Assembly (NCBI GenBank): GCA_907164885.2
Contig: OU015501.1
Coordinates: forward strand, 64,350,693-64,414,692
Length of the DNA: 64,000 bases
Source of the DNA: Dolomedes plantarius
Lineage: Eukaryota; Arthropoda; Arachnida; Araneae; Dolomedidae
Reading direction: 5' to 3'
Of the stretch, positions 1-12,295 are shown piece after piece (the first letter of the stretch is position 1; every line of letters starts with the position of its first letter). Below the pieces are notes generated by a model, which worked only from the letters and a program-made list of their open reading frames with translations, did not search any database and was not told the DNA's origin. The position numbers were made by a program, and so were the translations under genes.

Positions 1-214
1 TCTTCCCCAATTCATAATGTACATATGTTATGTTTTGTGAAGTTAGTATGTTAGTTGTTATCTGTAGTTAGTATGTATTTTTTTTCACTACATGTCCCCT
101 TCAAAAATTTATAAAACAACAGTATGCCGTTTTTTTTTCAGTGGCTCACCCCTTCCCCTAAAAATGTTTACACAGTATATACAATGGGGAATTTCAAACC
201 AGTTTGGTTCGATT

Positions 215-2154
215 TTATTGAAGGGGGTGGGATAGAATAAGAGAATTGATACAAGACTTGTTCATGAAAGTGGCAACTTCCCTGCACCAGTCTGTCCATT
301 CCGTGGAACCTCTCTTGATGGTCGCAGTCCTAGTAAAGGGATTCGTTGACCGTGTGGGCATCCTTCGTGCAGCAAGGCGTTGGTCCTGAGGCGCTGGTCC
401 GGCTTGACGATGGACAGGAGGTCTCTTGGGAGGAGGCCAACCTTGCTGGGCGTCAGAAATCTTCCGTTTCCTGTACTTATGCAAAGGAACTTTAAAATTG
501 TCATTCTTTTATTTGATAACCTTGTGTACCTTATCAGCGACACATTCATTCTTTGATGGAGGTTTTGCAGTACACACTTTACTTTTCTTCGTACTTTTGC
601 TTGTATCGGTATTAGATTTTAATGCAGATTCTATTTTTTCAAACTTATACGCCACACCTATGTGTTCAGTTACTGGCTTTATCTCGCCATTTATGATACG
701 TTTACAAGTGAGTTCGCCGCATGTTTCATGTCTGGTAGTTTTATCCTCTTTTGACGAAAAAGTCTCTTCAAAACGTCCTCCTTCAGAATCGCTGTCATTT
801 AAATTCTTTAACACTGCTTCAGTTTTAGGAAGATTAAGCTTTTCGTACTGGTGCGTTTTAATGCAAACTACGTCTATAACTTCCGAAGCATCAGCTAAAC
901 TACTTACAGTATAACTCTGTGTCATCTTTTCATCCTGATTCTCAGTCTGGTTTTCATGTACTTTATTTAAAACCATATTATCAACCTGGCCTACACAATC
1001 CCCATTCGGCTGGGAACTTGAAATAATATCATCATTACCTAGCGAGTTCCTAATATCGTTTAAAGATTTTTTTTGTCGTCAACTAATAGGTATTCACTAA
1101 CTTCAGTAACGCATACTTCGTCATCTACTAAATTTTCTTCATTAACAGATGTGTGAATATCATCTAAAATATCAGTTATAGCATTAATAATATCAGGTAT
1201 AGCATTAATAGAAGTATCAGATGATTTATTTTCTAAACCACTAGCATTAGTATCGGCACTACTTTCAGGAAATTGCACTGGAATTACCGCATTATTCCAG
1301 CTAGACTCACTTTCATTATAAGCCACAAAAATTCCCTGACTTTCACTATTCTCAAAATAATTATTACTGCTCGGACAAGTTAATACATTTGACCACACAG
1401 TTTCAACAGGTTGAACCATATCATGTGAAACAACTTGCCAGTGCAAGTAAGGTGCTTGCATATTATTTACTTTAAGCGCACTAATTTCATTGTAACGCCA
1501 TGCGCTTCTATTATTTCGCCTGCGATACTGGTTTCGCTGTTGGTTTGAAACTCGCGAAAAATTTTGGCTGGGGTGCATAAAACTTCTCGTACCTGGGTGA
1601 GGGTCAGGGGTAGCAAAGAAATGCCTATTGTCTTATTTAGCTAAAGCTTGAAGGAGGGTAACCTTGCTTGTAACATTTTGATTATCTAAAAAATCTTGAA
1701 CACTTGGCATCAAACGTTGGATAACTATTTTTAAGATTACCGCTTCCGTCATCCCTTCTAGATATTCCTCACACTTGTAATTCTTTTCCATAGCAAAATC
1801 TAAAGCAGACTGACCTTCACGTTGTCTTAGCGAATAAATTTCCGCTTTAATTTGACTTTGATTAAAGGTCTTTCGAAAAACGCTAAGAAACTGTTGCTTG
1901 AATGACAAATAGTCAAAAATCAGATTACTGCTTTGCATACACGTGTACCACTGATATGCACTACCTCTTAAAGCGGCTAGAGCAATTTTAAGTTTATACC
2001 CCTCTGGGGTGCATTGTTGCTGAAAGTAGTACTCAATTGTCTTTAGGAATTGGCTTGAGGGGCCGCCATTGAAGGTGGCTTCGAATGGCGCAATTTGCTG
2101 AACCATAATTACCAGAGGAAAATTTCCAGCAGGGTTTTGTTCTACAACACTCAT
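215..2154 (-). pseudogene. Ty3/gypsy-like gag remnant (copy 1)
   Basis: Four open segments (2154-1633, 1578-1060, 976-509, 484-215) align in order with the intact 686-aa Gag of the copy at 34286-36346. The start codon at 2154 begins MSVVEQNPAGNF, as in the intact copy. The first segment holds the Retrotrans_gag-like core (ALRGSAYQWY and SLRQREGQSALDFA). It stops after LLQALAK, and a frame change follows between 1060 and 976. The lysine/proline-rich tail (GWPPPKRPPVHRQAG) is at the left end. No protease, reverse transcriptase or integrase is seen. Broken, with no expected function. Confidence 0.88.
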
Positions 2155-2275
2155 TTTTTAATAGTATATAAGTACTTGCAACAATTTTATCAATATAAGT
2201 ACACAGTACACAGTTTAACTTCAATTATGTTGTTCGTTATAAATGTAACGAGAACAACCAGGGTATATATAAACT

Positions 2276-2286
2276 TTCGGGCGCCA
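2276..2286 (-). other. Primer-binding site (tRNA-Lys type)
   Basis: Minus strand reads TGGCGCCCGAA directly inside the 5' LTR. This equals the 3' end complement of the tRNA-Lys used by many retroelements. The same 11 bases occur at the same place in the complete copy (36470-36480). Confidence 0.8.
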
Positions 2287-2287
2287 G

Positions 2288-2671
2288 TATAGAGTAAATA
2301 GCTCACTTCTACCCAGACTTGGGTGTATATAATTTGAAGTGGCACTCTAAATGAATTTGATACAAACACGGTTTATACGTGAAACAATGTTTACTGAATT
2401 CGTTGCACATATAGAATTTGCTTTTACAGCAATAAGCATACGTACTACTTGTACGGAATATATATATTAACATTCAATAGAAATACACATTTCCATACTC
2501 ACAAACCAGCAGAGTGTCAAACCAGCAGCCTTAACAACCTTTTTTATTAATGACGCTGCATGGTATTTATACTAAGCGCGTATGTCGAAATTAGCATGTC
2601 TCAAGCAGCTTCTTTAATTCATTCACTCAAAAGTTCGATTCTTGTGAATCAAATCTTGTGTATACCTTACA
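2288..2671 (-). repeat. 5' LTR of gag-only element copy 1
   Basis: About 384 bp aligning with the 435-bp LTRs at 33321 and 36482, with internal gaps. Read on the minus strand it begins TGTAAGGTATA and ends in TATA. It contains the conserved block around the TATA-like sequence and the direct/inverted motif TTCGATTCTTGTGAATC. Confidence 0.85.
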
Positions 2672-4229
2672 ACTGGCCATACACCGCGCACACGAAAGCC
2701 CACTAGAATGTTTACAGGAGTAAAGGCCAAAGGATATGATTTGCAAACATTCTCTGAAACTTCATATATGGTGATTGGTTTCCCAGGGTTTGTCGGCATC
2801 CAATTACTACACGCTGTACTGTAGTATTTCTTAAAGAGTCCAAACACGCCTCTATCCAAAGATTGAAGCTTATGGGTGGTATGTGGAGGAAAAGTAAGCA
2901 TAACTACGCCATGTTCGTTAGCCAAAGTGATTGCTTCAATACTGACGTGGCTTTCGTGGTTGTTCAAGAGTAACAAGACTTTTTGATCCTCTGAACAGTT
3001 GATGTGGTGAATAAAATGCAAAAATTCAATACATTTTTCGGCATCTGATCCGCCACTAATATGTGTTGTTCCCACGGTTCCTGGAGGCGCAACTTTCAGC
3101 ATGTGGTTTTTGAAGTTCACTCTTGAAAAAGTCATCATGGGGACGGAATTTCCTATTGCATTTACACTGCAAATAATAGTTATACTAGTTCTTCGTTCAC
3201 CAGAAGTCATCCTGCCAACTTATTTCTTGCCTTTTAGGGTCTATGACCTTGTTCGGTGTGTGCACTGCTGTAATGCCCGTTTCGTCCACTTTATAGATGG
3301 ATTCAGGCATAAACTTATAGTTTGCTAATACGTCCTGATACTTCTCAAAAAGAGTATTAACATTTGTTTTATTGAAACGCGTAGCTCTTGATAAACTTGT
3401 GGATTGGGGGTGTGGCGCTGAGGGTTTGCTGTTTATTTAAATTTGTAACGCCGCTCATTCAAATTCACGTCTTTGAATTGGTGATGATGTCACTTTACAA
3501 ATCCGACGTCGCGTACTCAACTATAATATAAACTAGCAGCTGCAGTCCACAGCAGCTCAGCTACTTCTCTGCATTTTGCACGCCATACTCGTGCCGGCCG
3601 TTTTCTTGGCTGCATGTGTAAATACTTCGCATAAGTTTATTATGTTTTAATTTCTTTTTTAACGAGTAGTTAGAATGCACCTTTTGTTTTTATTATTAAT
3701 CTTCTAAAATAAACAAGGTGGAGTCAAATAAGTCTGTTTCCTCAAATACTAGTATACTTACCACTACAGAACAGGGGACTACAGGGGCTTTCTTAGTGAC
3801 AGAACCTTATTTCTTTTGATAAAATCAGAGTACCACTGATCACCAGCTTTACCATTTGCATCCCAGGACTTTGGATAATTTTTTATTTGCTTTTGCATAC
3901 TCAAAAGCAAGCTTTTTAACCTGTTGTTTTGACAACCCGTAATGCATATTGCATGCAACGACATGGTACTGAACAAGGACACTCTCATCATCGTTAGAAA
4001 ATACCATCCAAACAGCACATCAGTTAGAATATGCACAATTTAATTCTGTATTTTCAGCATTAGTCTTCCTAAAAAAGTCAATGTGTCTTTGCAGCGTTGT
4101 TCTGCTTACTCCAATCTGTCATGCTGCAGTCCGAACTGGAACTTCATCAACCAAAACTGCTTCTGCAGCTGCAGTTACATTATATGCATTAAGCTTTGAT
4201 CGCTTTATTCCATAAGGATTTCTAGGCAT
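2672..4229 (-). pseudogene. Tigger/pogo-family transposase relic
   Basis: Starts MPRNPYGIKRSKLNAY at 4229 (N-terminal DNA-binding region), then the CENP-B/Tc5-type helix-turn-helix part ending AGDQWYSDFIKRN and SLRKP near 3781. After a roughly 370-bp interruption it resumes at about 3401 with SLSRATRFNKTNVNTLF. VDETG near 3280 holds the first catalytic Asp. PPHTTHKLQSLDRGVFG is the classic DDE_1 signature. The second catalytic residue is changed: LLLLNNHESH has Asn where the family has Asp. The ORF then enters the inserted LTR (tail YTQDLIHKNRTFE). Frameshifts, stops, the interruption and the lost Asp make it non-functional. Confidence 0.88.
3418..3761 (-). other. Interruption in the Tigger transposase, intron-like or inserted
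   Basis: This stretch splits conserved coding sequence (SLRKP | SLSRAT). On the minus strand it starts GTAAGTATACT and ends AAACCCTCAG, which fits GT-AG splice ends. A TAG lies between SLRKP and the candidate donor, so clean splicing would still leave a broken frame. It could equally be a small insertion. No TIRs or target duplication recognised. Confidence 0.35.
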
Positions 4230-4620
4230 CTAAAGAAATAATTACAAATTCGTAATTACCCTACTGGTAAATTAGGAATTTGTGGTATGAAAATATGATA
4301 AAGGTTGAAAATTTAATTAAAATATCGTATAAACCTTATTTAGAATTATACTTTTGCTTTTATAAATATATTTTTTAAATAGATTCTCATGTTTATATAA
4401 ACAATTTAATAATCCTGAATAATAATAATAGCAACAAACATATTTTTCGTAAGTCAAGCACAATGAGAGTTCCAGAGCAAAATACTATATAGTACACCTT
4501 CTATTTAAATAACATCCAATACAAAAAAACTTAACTAAATCAAAATTGTTCAGATTTTTCCTCCATTTATTATGAAAACTTTTTCAATAAAATAACAACA
4601 TACAGAATATGATTACAATT

Positions 4621-5029
4621 GTACCTAGGGCCATGGACCTAGGTACAAGGCAACTATGTGGCCCTAGGTACAAGACTAGGTAATTTCATATAAAATGTCT
4701 TCTACTGAAAAACCCACATGGAGAGGGGACTTATTTAATACCTCATTTAGTACTTAATGTTATGAACAAAATTATGTACTAGAATTCAAAGAAAAGTATT
4801 TGACTTACCTTTGTAAAACAATAAAAGTGATGAGCTGCAAAATTTTACTTCAGACCATGCAAAAACGTTTTTCACTTATAATTTGCCACAGATTTCTCCT
4901 CCAAGATTTCTAATTGGCTGCTACAATAGTAATTACTGTTGCCACTCACTCAACTGAGTAATAAAACCTAGACCTAAATATTATTCAACTTAAGTGGAGT
5001 GGCCCTAGGTACATGATGGCCCTAGGTAC
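4621..5029. repeat. Repeated GGCCCTAGGTAC motifs near a transposon end
   Basis: Copies at 4621-4632 (inverted), 4635-4646 (one change), 4660-4671, 5001-5012 and 5018-5029. Their clustering within 420 bp of the presumed Tigger end suggests transposase-binding sites. That is inference; only the repetition is seen directly. Confidence 0.6.
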
Positions 5030-5043
5030 ACAGGTATCCCCTA

Positions 5044-6440
5044 TAATCCAGTAGACCTTCCATCTAGAGGATGTTCTGTTAAGAAACTTTTCAGTTCTAT
5101 ATGGTGGGAGGGTCCTCTCTGGTTGAAATCAGAAGAAGTCTCGTCGTCTCAATCTAAAGCTTCGGTAGAAGAGAACGACGTTTCAAACAAAGGCAAACCA
5201 AAGGTAAAACAAAGGTAAAACAAATGTTGCCAAAATAAATCTTCTAAAAAGTTTTTTTGATTCAGAATGTGTGGTTTTTCATATTATTCGAGCTTTACCG
5301 TAACGGTTAGGATGTTAAGATGGCTACCCAAGATTTGTGTACCATGCTAAGACAAGTAAATATGGTCTCTGAAAAGTGGAGTTGACAGCTACGAATATTG
5401 AAGAAGCAGAAAAGAAAATATTTTTAATGATCCAAAATGATGCGATAACCAAAGAATCAATTAAAAATCTAAAATCCTAAAAAATATTCAAAGAGGAAGA
5501 AGGGATTTTCCGATTAAAGATAAAGCTGAATGAGAAAGAGGATGCTGACTCTTTTAGGTATCCCGTCCTGTTATCAAGAAAACACAAATGAACGGAGCGT
5601 CTCGTAAGAGAAAATCATTTGAAAATTATGCATTCTGGCTTCCAAATTCTGCTCTCTAATTTACGGAAGAGATTTTGAATAAATAAGGATCGTATACCTA
5701 ACTGTTCGTGCCATAATAAACAGAAGCATGGGATATAAAAGACACAGCACCAGACGTGTTGAAACCGTTCCTATAGGTTTATCACAAGATAGAGTCAAAG
5801 AAGTTTCTATTTTTAAAGTAGTTAGGGTAGATCTGGCTGGACCCCTTATTTTAAAGAATGGAGAAAAAAGTTGTATTGCCCTTTATACATGCCCCGTATA
5901 AAGAGCGATGTATCTGGAACTTATACTATCATTGCCAACAAAATCTTTTCTCCTCAGGCAATTTATCACACTAAGAGATCGTCCCAAAACAATTTATATC
6001 TACAATGGGATGAATTTCACTGGGGCCGAGAAATTATTCCAAAGCTTAGACTGGAATTTGATCGAGCGAGAAGCACCTATCTGCAGAATAGAGTGGAAAT
6101 GCATCATACCTTCTGCCGGCTGGTGGAGCGGGTTTTGGGAGCGTTTGGTGCAGATGGTGAAGAAACTTCTTCGATGTGTTTTGGGAATGTCTTCCTTCTA
6201 TTATGAGGAAATGAGCATCTTGTGCTATTGTGAAGCTTTTATCAATTCACGTCCACTGACAAATCTATCTGAAGACCCCGACGACCTAATCTCTTGAACT
6301 TTTGCTATGCTTATAAAAAATATTCCAAAGGTGGGAGTTCCTGATCTAGACCAACTGGATAAACCAGATGTAAAGAAACGATGAAAAAATCAACATACAC
6401 TTAGAGAAGATCTTAGAAAACGATTTCGCCGTGAGCAGTT
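5044..6440 (+). pseudogene. BEL/Pao retrotransposon pol relic (RNase H end to integrase)
   Basis: Translating with several frame changes gives recognisable Pao blocks in order: NPVDLPSRG and [12 protein letters not shown] at 5044-5130; IEEAEKKIF near 5400; the zinc-binding approach ADSFRYPVLL...HKIMHSGFQ near 5540-5650; VDLAGPL and GEKSCIALYTC near 5830-5890; GMNFTGAEKLF near 6010; GWWSGFWERLVQMVKKLL near 6120; INSRPLTNLSEDPDDL near 6240; and PDLDQLDKP...RKRFRREQF to about 6440. These are the integrase core and the conserved segment after it. Upstream pol would continue left of the Tigger insertion and is not visible. Stops and frameshifts show it is dead. Confidence 0.85.
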
Positions 6441-9400
6441 TATGTTACTTTGTGTAAGCATAGTATTTAAAGCAAATTCTACAATCCATTTCCTTATCAC
6501 AGACAACACAATCGAATTGTATCTCAAAATAAGTTTGTCGGCAGTTTTATAATCTCACCACTTAATAAGTGTGAAATTTGGAGCTGGATGAAATTATTTA
6601 GCATTAATCTACAATTCTACAAATATCTAATAACTGAAAATATATTATTTGAAAGTGATGATGATAGTCTTAGAAAATGAACTAGATGAACTAGACCAAA
6701 ATAATTTCAAATTTCAAATGAGGGGTAAACTGAAACGGAAACTGAATTAAATAATAAATATTATGTAACAAACTTTGTTAGAAAACAAGCAATACGTAGT
6801 AACTAATTTTCTATTCATCACTCTATGTAGCTACAGTAAGAATGAAAAGAGTTTCTCATTTTTGTCAAAAAAAGCTTAGTTCGAATGGAAATATTTCCAG
6901 TTTCTTTATAACAAGTGCTTGCATTGAGTTGTTGAGAAATTAAAAAGCCTGAGCAAGTTCGTTTGCAATAAAATGATAAATGATAATGTTAAAGTAGTAC
7001 ATTGATATGAAGTGAGATATCAAAGCCATGAGAGTTGTTTTGCTGCAGTTGGGAAGGGAAAGTTAATCACTGTTTGTTTTTTAATCCTCAATTTGTAAAT
7101 CTTCATATTTAGTTTGAAAGACATTTTTACCTTTATTTTTTGTCCTTCTGTTTGAAGAATTTTGAACCCCACCTTAGCATGGATTCAATGCGATTTGGAA
7201 TTTGGGGAAGGATGATAAATTTGCCGAGTGATTTCGACACCATGACGTCGAAAAACTGTTTCTTGCAGGATAGAAATCGCAACCTGTGGTTTTTTTACTT
7301 AAATTCTCTTAAAATAATTTGTTAGAATGTTAAGATAATAGATTTACAGTGATTTAATTATACTTCGATTCCAAAAATTTTGAAAGAGTTATTAAACCCC
7401 TTTCAGTGTGACAAAGGGATGTTTATTTTTGCGTATACTTATCGTCTCCTTAAAGAGTAATGCTTTTGGATACTAATTTGATGTTTAATGTTCAGATATT
7501 GGATATTCTTAGGTGTCCTTCCCATTTTATAAAGTTGTTGGATATATTTCTTAAGAAGAACGTGCCAAACAAGCCGTCTCTTTAATAAGATATTTTTGTA
7601 AACTAATAATAAAGCATTGTTGTGTGAAGCACTTTTAAAATTCTACTCATTTTAGAATAACTTTCCTATGTACATTGTATCTTAGTATATTAAATAAATA
7701 AAAAAAAAATCTTTAATATTCTCTTTGGAAACATTTTCAACATAATTTATAAAAGCCTGTGTTTGAAAGAATATTTAATTTTTTAAATAAATATAGTACA
7801 TTTTAGTTTATTTTTCGGTATTAATTTTTAAGAAAATATTTTGAGAAATATTTTTCAGAAAATATTTATCCTTGAAAACATTAAAATATAGTCTTTTTGA
7901 ATCACGTTTTAAGTCCCTTAAAAGCTTTGACGTTACATAAATTATATTTAGGACTATTTTTAAAGTGCCTTTAAAAGCTTGAATTGTATTATCCTTTTGA
8001 ATACGAGTTTTGAATACGAAGTTCTCTTAAAGACGTGAATAAAATTAAATTTCTTCCAAAATATTCCAAGTCACTAAAACTTTTCCAATATTTTGCGGAT
8101 AAAACACATCCTTCATCAAGCTTTATCCAAATTCATTTTTAAAAAGCCTTATTTAGATGAGTTTGCTAACGAGTTGTCTTCAGATATCCACTATACAAAG
8201 TTGATTAAAATTAGTTTTCTTCAACTGCTTTTCTAAGCTTCTAAGTTGAAATCTTCGTATAATTTCTTTCTAAAAGTAGCTTTTGGGAAAACTTGGAAAA
8301 ATATTTGTACGCCCACTCGTTATTAGGTTCTCCCGACAGTAAATTACTTTTTTAATAGAGTTTAAAGCAAGAAAATATAGTAAAATATTAAATAAGGTTT
8401 CATGTTCTAAGCTTATAGGAAACAAAGTAACATAAATCAATATTTCATAAAAAGTTAAAGTTAAAAAAATCTTTCAATAAGCCTGCACGTCTATTGGAAA
8501 AAGAACTGCACATTTATAACATGCAAAATGATGTTAAAGATCTTAAAATCATCTCATTATGTTAATATCTGAAAACTGTTATCAACCACTCTAGCAAAAA
8601 CGCAACCGTTGTTTCAAAAATAAAGAAAACTGATTTTTTAAAAAATTCTACTTATCAATATGAAATCATTAAAAGGAGCACGTTTACATTAAGCATAAGT
8701 TAAGTTTTTAAATTATGGGTTATCGTGATTAATGAGACAAGAACCTACAGCTCAAAAAATGTAGTAAATATATAAGAATATCATAAGATTAATCTGCGTC
8801 TACAAACATTTTTTACAATAAAAAAGCTATCATTTTTTTTCAAATACGCAACGGAATCAGTCGAAGAGCGTAGGAAAAATTATTATCACTATTAACACAG
8901 TTTTGAGGTAAAACTTTTTTAATTATGTCCATCAACAAAAGAATTTTTTAATTTAAGGAAATATGTCTTAGCAAGCTTATCTAATGCAATCTTGCTGAAA
9001 ATGTGCCGAAGTTTTGAACTATAATCTTTTAACTAGCATATAGGGTAATAATCTACATGCAAATTGGAATTTTCAACTGCATCATAAAGTTTTCAGCTAG
9101 CTTATTGATCTAAATTAAGAGGTAAAAGTATGCTACTTTCAATAAACAAACATAACAGATTGGCTTAGTTTCTTTTAAATAGATTTACTATCATTAGTTA
9201 CACTGCTATCTTTATCCTTCTTAATAACTAACGATTTAATCCTGAAAATATAACGCTATAAAGAGAGATATATATAGACTAGAAAAAAACATGATATCGG
9301 TCAACTTTTTATGCGTACGTATCGAGACGTTTTTTTTTACTTTTCTTGTATGAAAAAGAAATATTCAGATTTTTCTTTTGACGTTCTGCTGGAGAAATTT

Positions 9401-10916
9401 CCAGTCAAATATTGGTAACACTTTCTCTCAAGGTCAAAAAGAAAGCGCATGCATGGTAGGATCTAAAGCAAACCAGTGGACGAAATAAAACAGTGTTTGG
9501 TGCTACAAGTTTTATTACTATTGTTAGCATCGTTTTTTCTTCGCCGGTGAGTATTGGCATTTCAGCATGATAAATTCCTGAAAATCGCCTTTTCCATAGG
9601 ATATCTAAAAACTGTTTCTTAAGGTAGAATTTTTAAATAATTCTGCTGGCACAGCACAGCTCCGAATACGGATATTTAGGGGGGGGGGGAATTCCTATTT
9701 GTTACACATTGTAAATACTGATAAGTTTTCTTAATGTTCTACTTTTAAATAGATTTTAGTAGACCAAATATAGCCGTCACAATATGGAATTTTTCTTTTA
9801 CGTCATATTTTCTAAAAATTGCTTTAAACAATTATCTGAAATAGTTATAATTAAATATGTGCATATTTATTACTGAATTTATTGTTTGTATAATAACTAA
9901 AATTTCCCAGGAATTTCTTCTTGCTTTAATTTTATCACATCGAAAGATGAGATTAACAACAAAACCTCTGCCATGCATACTGAGATTGTATGTATATAAC
10001 TTTCTTTTGAAAAACTGAACCATTAAATGATAAATTTAGCAAGAATCATAAGTTACAGGTACATAGAATGAAATCATATTTATTCATTGTTTTAGCAATA
10101 TTTCTATAGTATATCTCTCTATTTCATTCACCGGTGTGTCCTTTTTACAGATATTTTTCTCCTCCGGCCTCGTGTATGATCTTATAATTTGTCCTCTCTG
10201 CTTTCGAATCAATGGTTATGTTATTTGAAAATAATCGCATTTCTTATAAATATGACACTTTTACTTTTAAGATAGAAATTGAAATCCCCAGGGAATTAAG
10301 GATCGTTTTCCATTACGTACAATACTGTACAGGTGTTTACTATTGAATCATCGGCATCACTGAGAACAAAAATAATTGATCAAGGCGAAACTTAGGGAAA
10401 ATATTTTATAATAGCTAGATAAGAATATGACACTTTGTGCACAAAATGGTCAAAAAATTGGAGAACTTTACACGAAACTGCAAACTGACTTTTTTTCATA
10501 AAAATATGCTTTTATGAGGTTTTGTCAGTGTGAAGTTTTCTTTAATAATTTCCAAGAGCATCTAAAAGATGTTGCAATGAGATCCAAAATCCTACTTCAT
10601 GATCTAGCTCACGAGACATTTTCTTTGTTTCGAGGTATATTTTCTTAATAGTTATTACTAAGGATTGCATAAAAAAATCATGGTGTTTTAATCTATTTCA
10701 GAGAAATATAGGGGTGTTCTATACATGTAAATACTTTTAACTGTGCGGAAAGCATATTGGCTGCTAAGATATTGTAAATGTCGCAACATAATGGTATAAA
10801 ACGTATGAACTCTCATTTAAATCTACTTATAACGAACATTTGAAGTTTGTAACATCGTAGAGGTATTAGAGGGATTTTAAAAAGCCTATTTACATGTGAA
10901 AGAAGTGGCATTATTG

Positions 10917-10917
<1 letters not shown>
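6441..10917. other. AT-rich stretch, no gene seen
   Basis: Strongly AT-rich. Open frames here are short (69 codons or less) and show no family signature. I see no terminal repeats or RNA-gene signals. A 10-base G run lies near 9680. Confidence 0.6.

Positions 10918-10918
<1 letters not shown>

Positions 10919-10956
<38 letters not shown>
10919..10956. repeat. (TA)n microsatellite
   Basis: Uninterrupted TA dinucleotides, followed by a short GTATATATG-type transition. Confidence 0.95.
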
Positions 10957-10964
<8 letters not shown>

Positions 10965-11225
10965 GTTTGGTCTTGAAGGGTCAGATGGGGCGGCCTCGGC
11001 TCAGGCAGTCTGTATGATGTCAGGTGCCAGTACTGATCCACCTGGGTTCGTTCCGACCCAGATCCACGTTGGATCTCCTGCCTTTATGTAGATTGCTTGC
11101 GTAAGCTGCTCCCACCAGACGGCTTTAAAGGTCAGGCAGAGAGTCTGGCGAGTGTGACTCGACAAAGCTCCTGTGTGCAGGTGCGCGAGGCAAATACTTG
11201 AGCAGAACAAGTGTCTTCAACCTTT
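10965..11225. other. GC-richer block of unknown nature
   Basis: Composition is clearly different from the AT-rich surroundings. On the minus strand a 69-codon frame is open, with no recognised motif. It might be an exon or a TE fragment; the sequence alone does not decide. Confidence 0.35.
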
Positions 11226-11675
11226 AATTGTGTAAACCAATGTACAATTGCATCGGTGTGATTATTGGTGCAATACAGTCCGTCTACCTTTCAACGGTTC
11301 AATATATACAGGGAGATTTTTTTAAAAGTGTCTACTCAGAACCATCTGTAGCGCGATCTATCAGGCGGAATTCCACCAAATTTGACAGAGGGACTAAGGA
11401 CGACATGGGAAAAAGTTTCCGTGAAAAAAAAATTAGTTCCAAAAGTTGCCGATAGGGGCAGATATGGGTATTTTGTTGTCCGCTACCCCAGAATTTGCGT
11501 AAAAGGCAAGTAAAACATAAAAATACAAATTCCCAACTACACTGCTGGCCACCCAAATTGCAACATCAAGAAAGACAACAGATATCACAACAAAATTTAT
11601 TTTGTAGATAACATGTTGACCAAGTATCAAATGATTAAATTTATAGACTTCTATGAAGTGTGGTTCCGGCCAAAA

Positions 11676-12290
11676 TCAGTAGCCAGAGTAGCAGCCATTG
11701 TTGGAGATCACCGCTGCCACACGCCTCGGCATTGATTCAAAGAAACTTTGGATGAGTTCTTGGGGTACAGCAGACCAAGCAGCTTCCACACGTTGCCAAA
11801 GTTGATCTGCTGTTGCAGCTGGGGATAGAATCTGGGTCAATCGCAGAGCAACCATGGACCACATGTTTCCTATCGGTGAAAGATCCGGAGAGCGAGGCGG
11901 CCAGGGAAGCAATTCAATCTGGCGATTGACGAAGAACCGTTGGACAATGCGTGCCACGTGTGGTCGCGCATTATCCTGTTGAAATATGGCTGTGGGCAAG
12001 CCCTGAAGGTAAGGAAGGACAACTGGCTCCAACATCTCGGAGATGTAGCGCTGGCTGTTTAAAGTACCGGCAATGCGTACTAGAGGTGTGCGAGAGTGAT
12101 ATCCAATACCGCCCCATACCATAATACCCGGTGCAGGACCAGTGTGGCGGTGCATAACGCAGCTGTGCAGCATCCTCTCTTCACGGTGTCTCCAGACACG
12201 AATGCGACCATCGTGGTGTTGCAGACAGAAGCGTGACTCGTTAGTAAAGACAATTTCATTCCATTCTGCCGTCCACATCCTTCTGTCATC
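11676..12290 (-). pseudogene. Tc1 transposase, catalytic half (T1)
   Basis: Continues the T1 transposase beyond the copia insertion. The open frame actually extends into the LTR (MKMGSAKNRVTN), which is not transposase. Catalytic DD34E blocks: FTNESRF has Asn where T3 has Asp; QQDNARPH keeps the second Asp; LSPIGNMW has Gly where T2 and T3 have Glu. Two of the three catalytic acids are therefore lost. The C-terminus is SNNGCYSGY. Not functional. Confidence 0.9.
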
Positions 12291-12295
12291 GCACC

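Larger units (their letters stand above)
1..2671 (-). mobile_element. Gag-only LTR retrotransposon, copy 1 (decayed, cut by window edge)
   Basis: Minus-strand LTR element whose 5' LTR is at 2288-2671, with a primer-binding site just inside it and a broken gag across 215-2154. The 3' LTR would lie left of base 1. Bases 1-210 match the 3' untranslated part of the complete copy at 33321-36916. It is inserted in a Tigger-like transposase gene: the ORF on 2623-3210 runs out of transposase and into LTR sequence at 2671. Relative to the complete copy it carries frameshifts, stops and a deletion of roughly 150 bp in the gag C-terminal part, so it is older. Confidence 0.88.
2672..5041 (-). mobile_element. 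Pogo/Tigger-like DNA transposon, interrupted
   Basis: The minus-strand transposase relic spans 4229-2672. The right end reads ...CACAGGTATCCCC followed by TA at 5042-5043, after which BEL/Pao coding sequence begins at once, so the element appears to have inserted at a TA inside a Pao pol gene. Five copies of a GGCCCTAGGTAC-like motif lie near the right end. The left end is beyond the LTR element that splits it and is outside the window, so the terminal inverted repeat (TIR) cannot be checked against its partner. Confidence 0.7.

Noticed and set aside
5871..6206. 111-codon plus-strand ORF
   Set aside because: It is another frame over the Pao integrase relic, whose motifs fall in the neighbouring frame.
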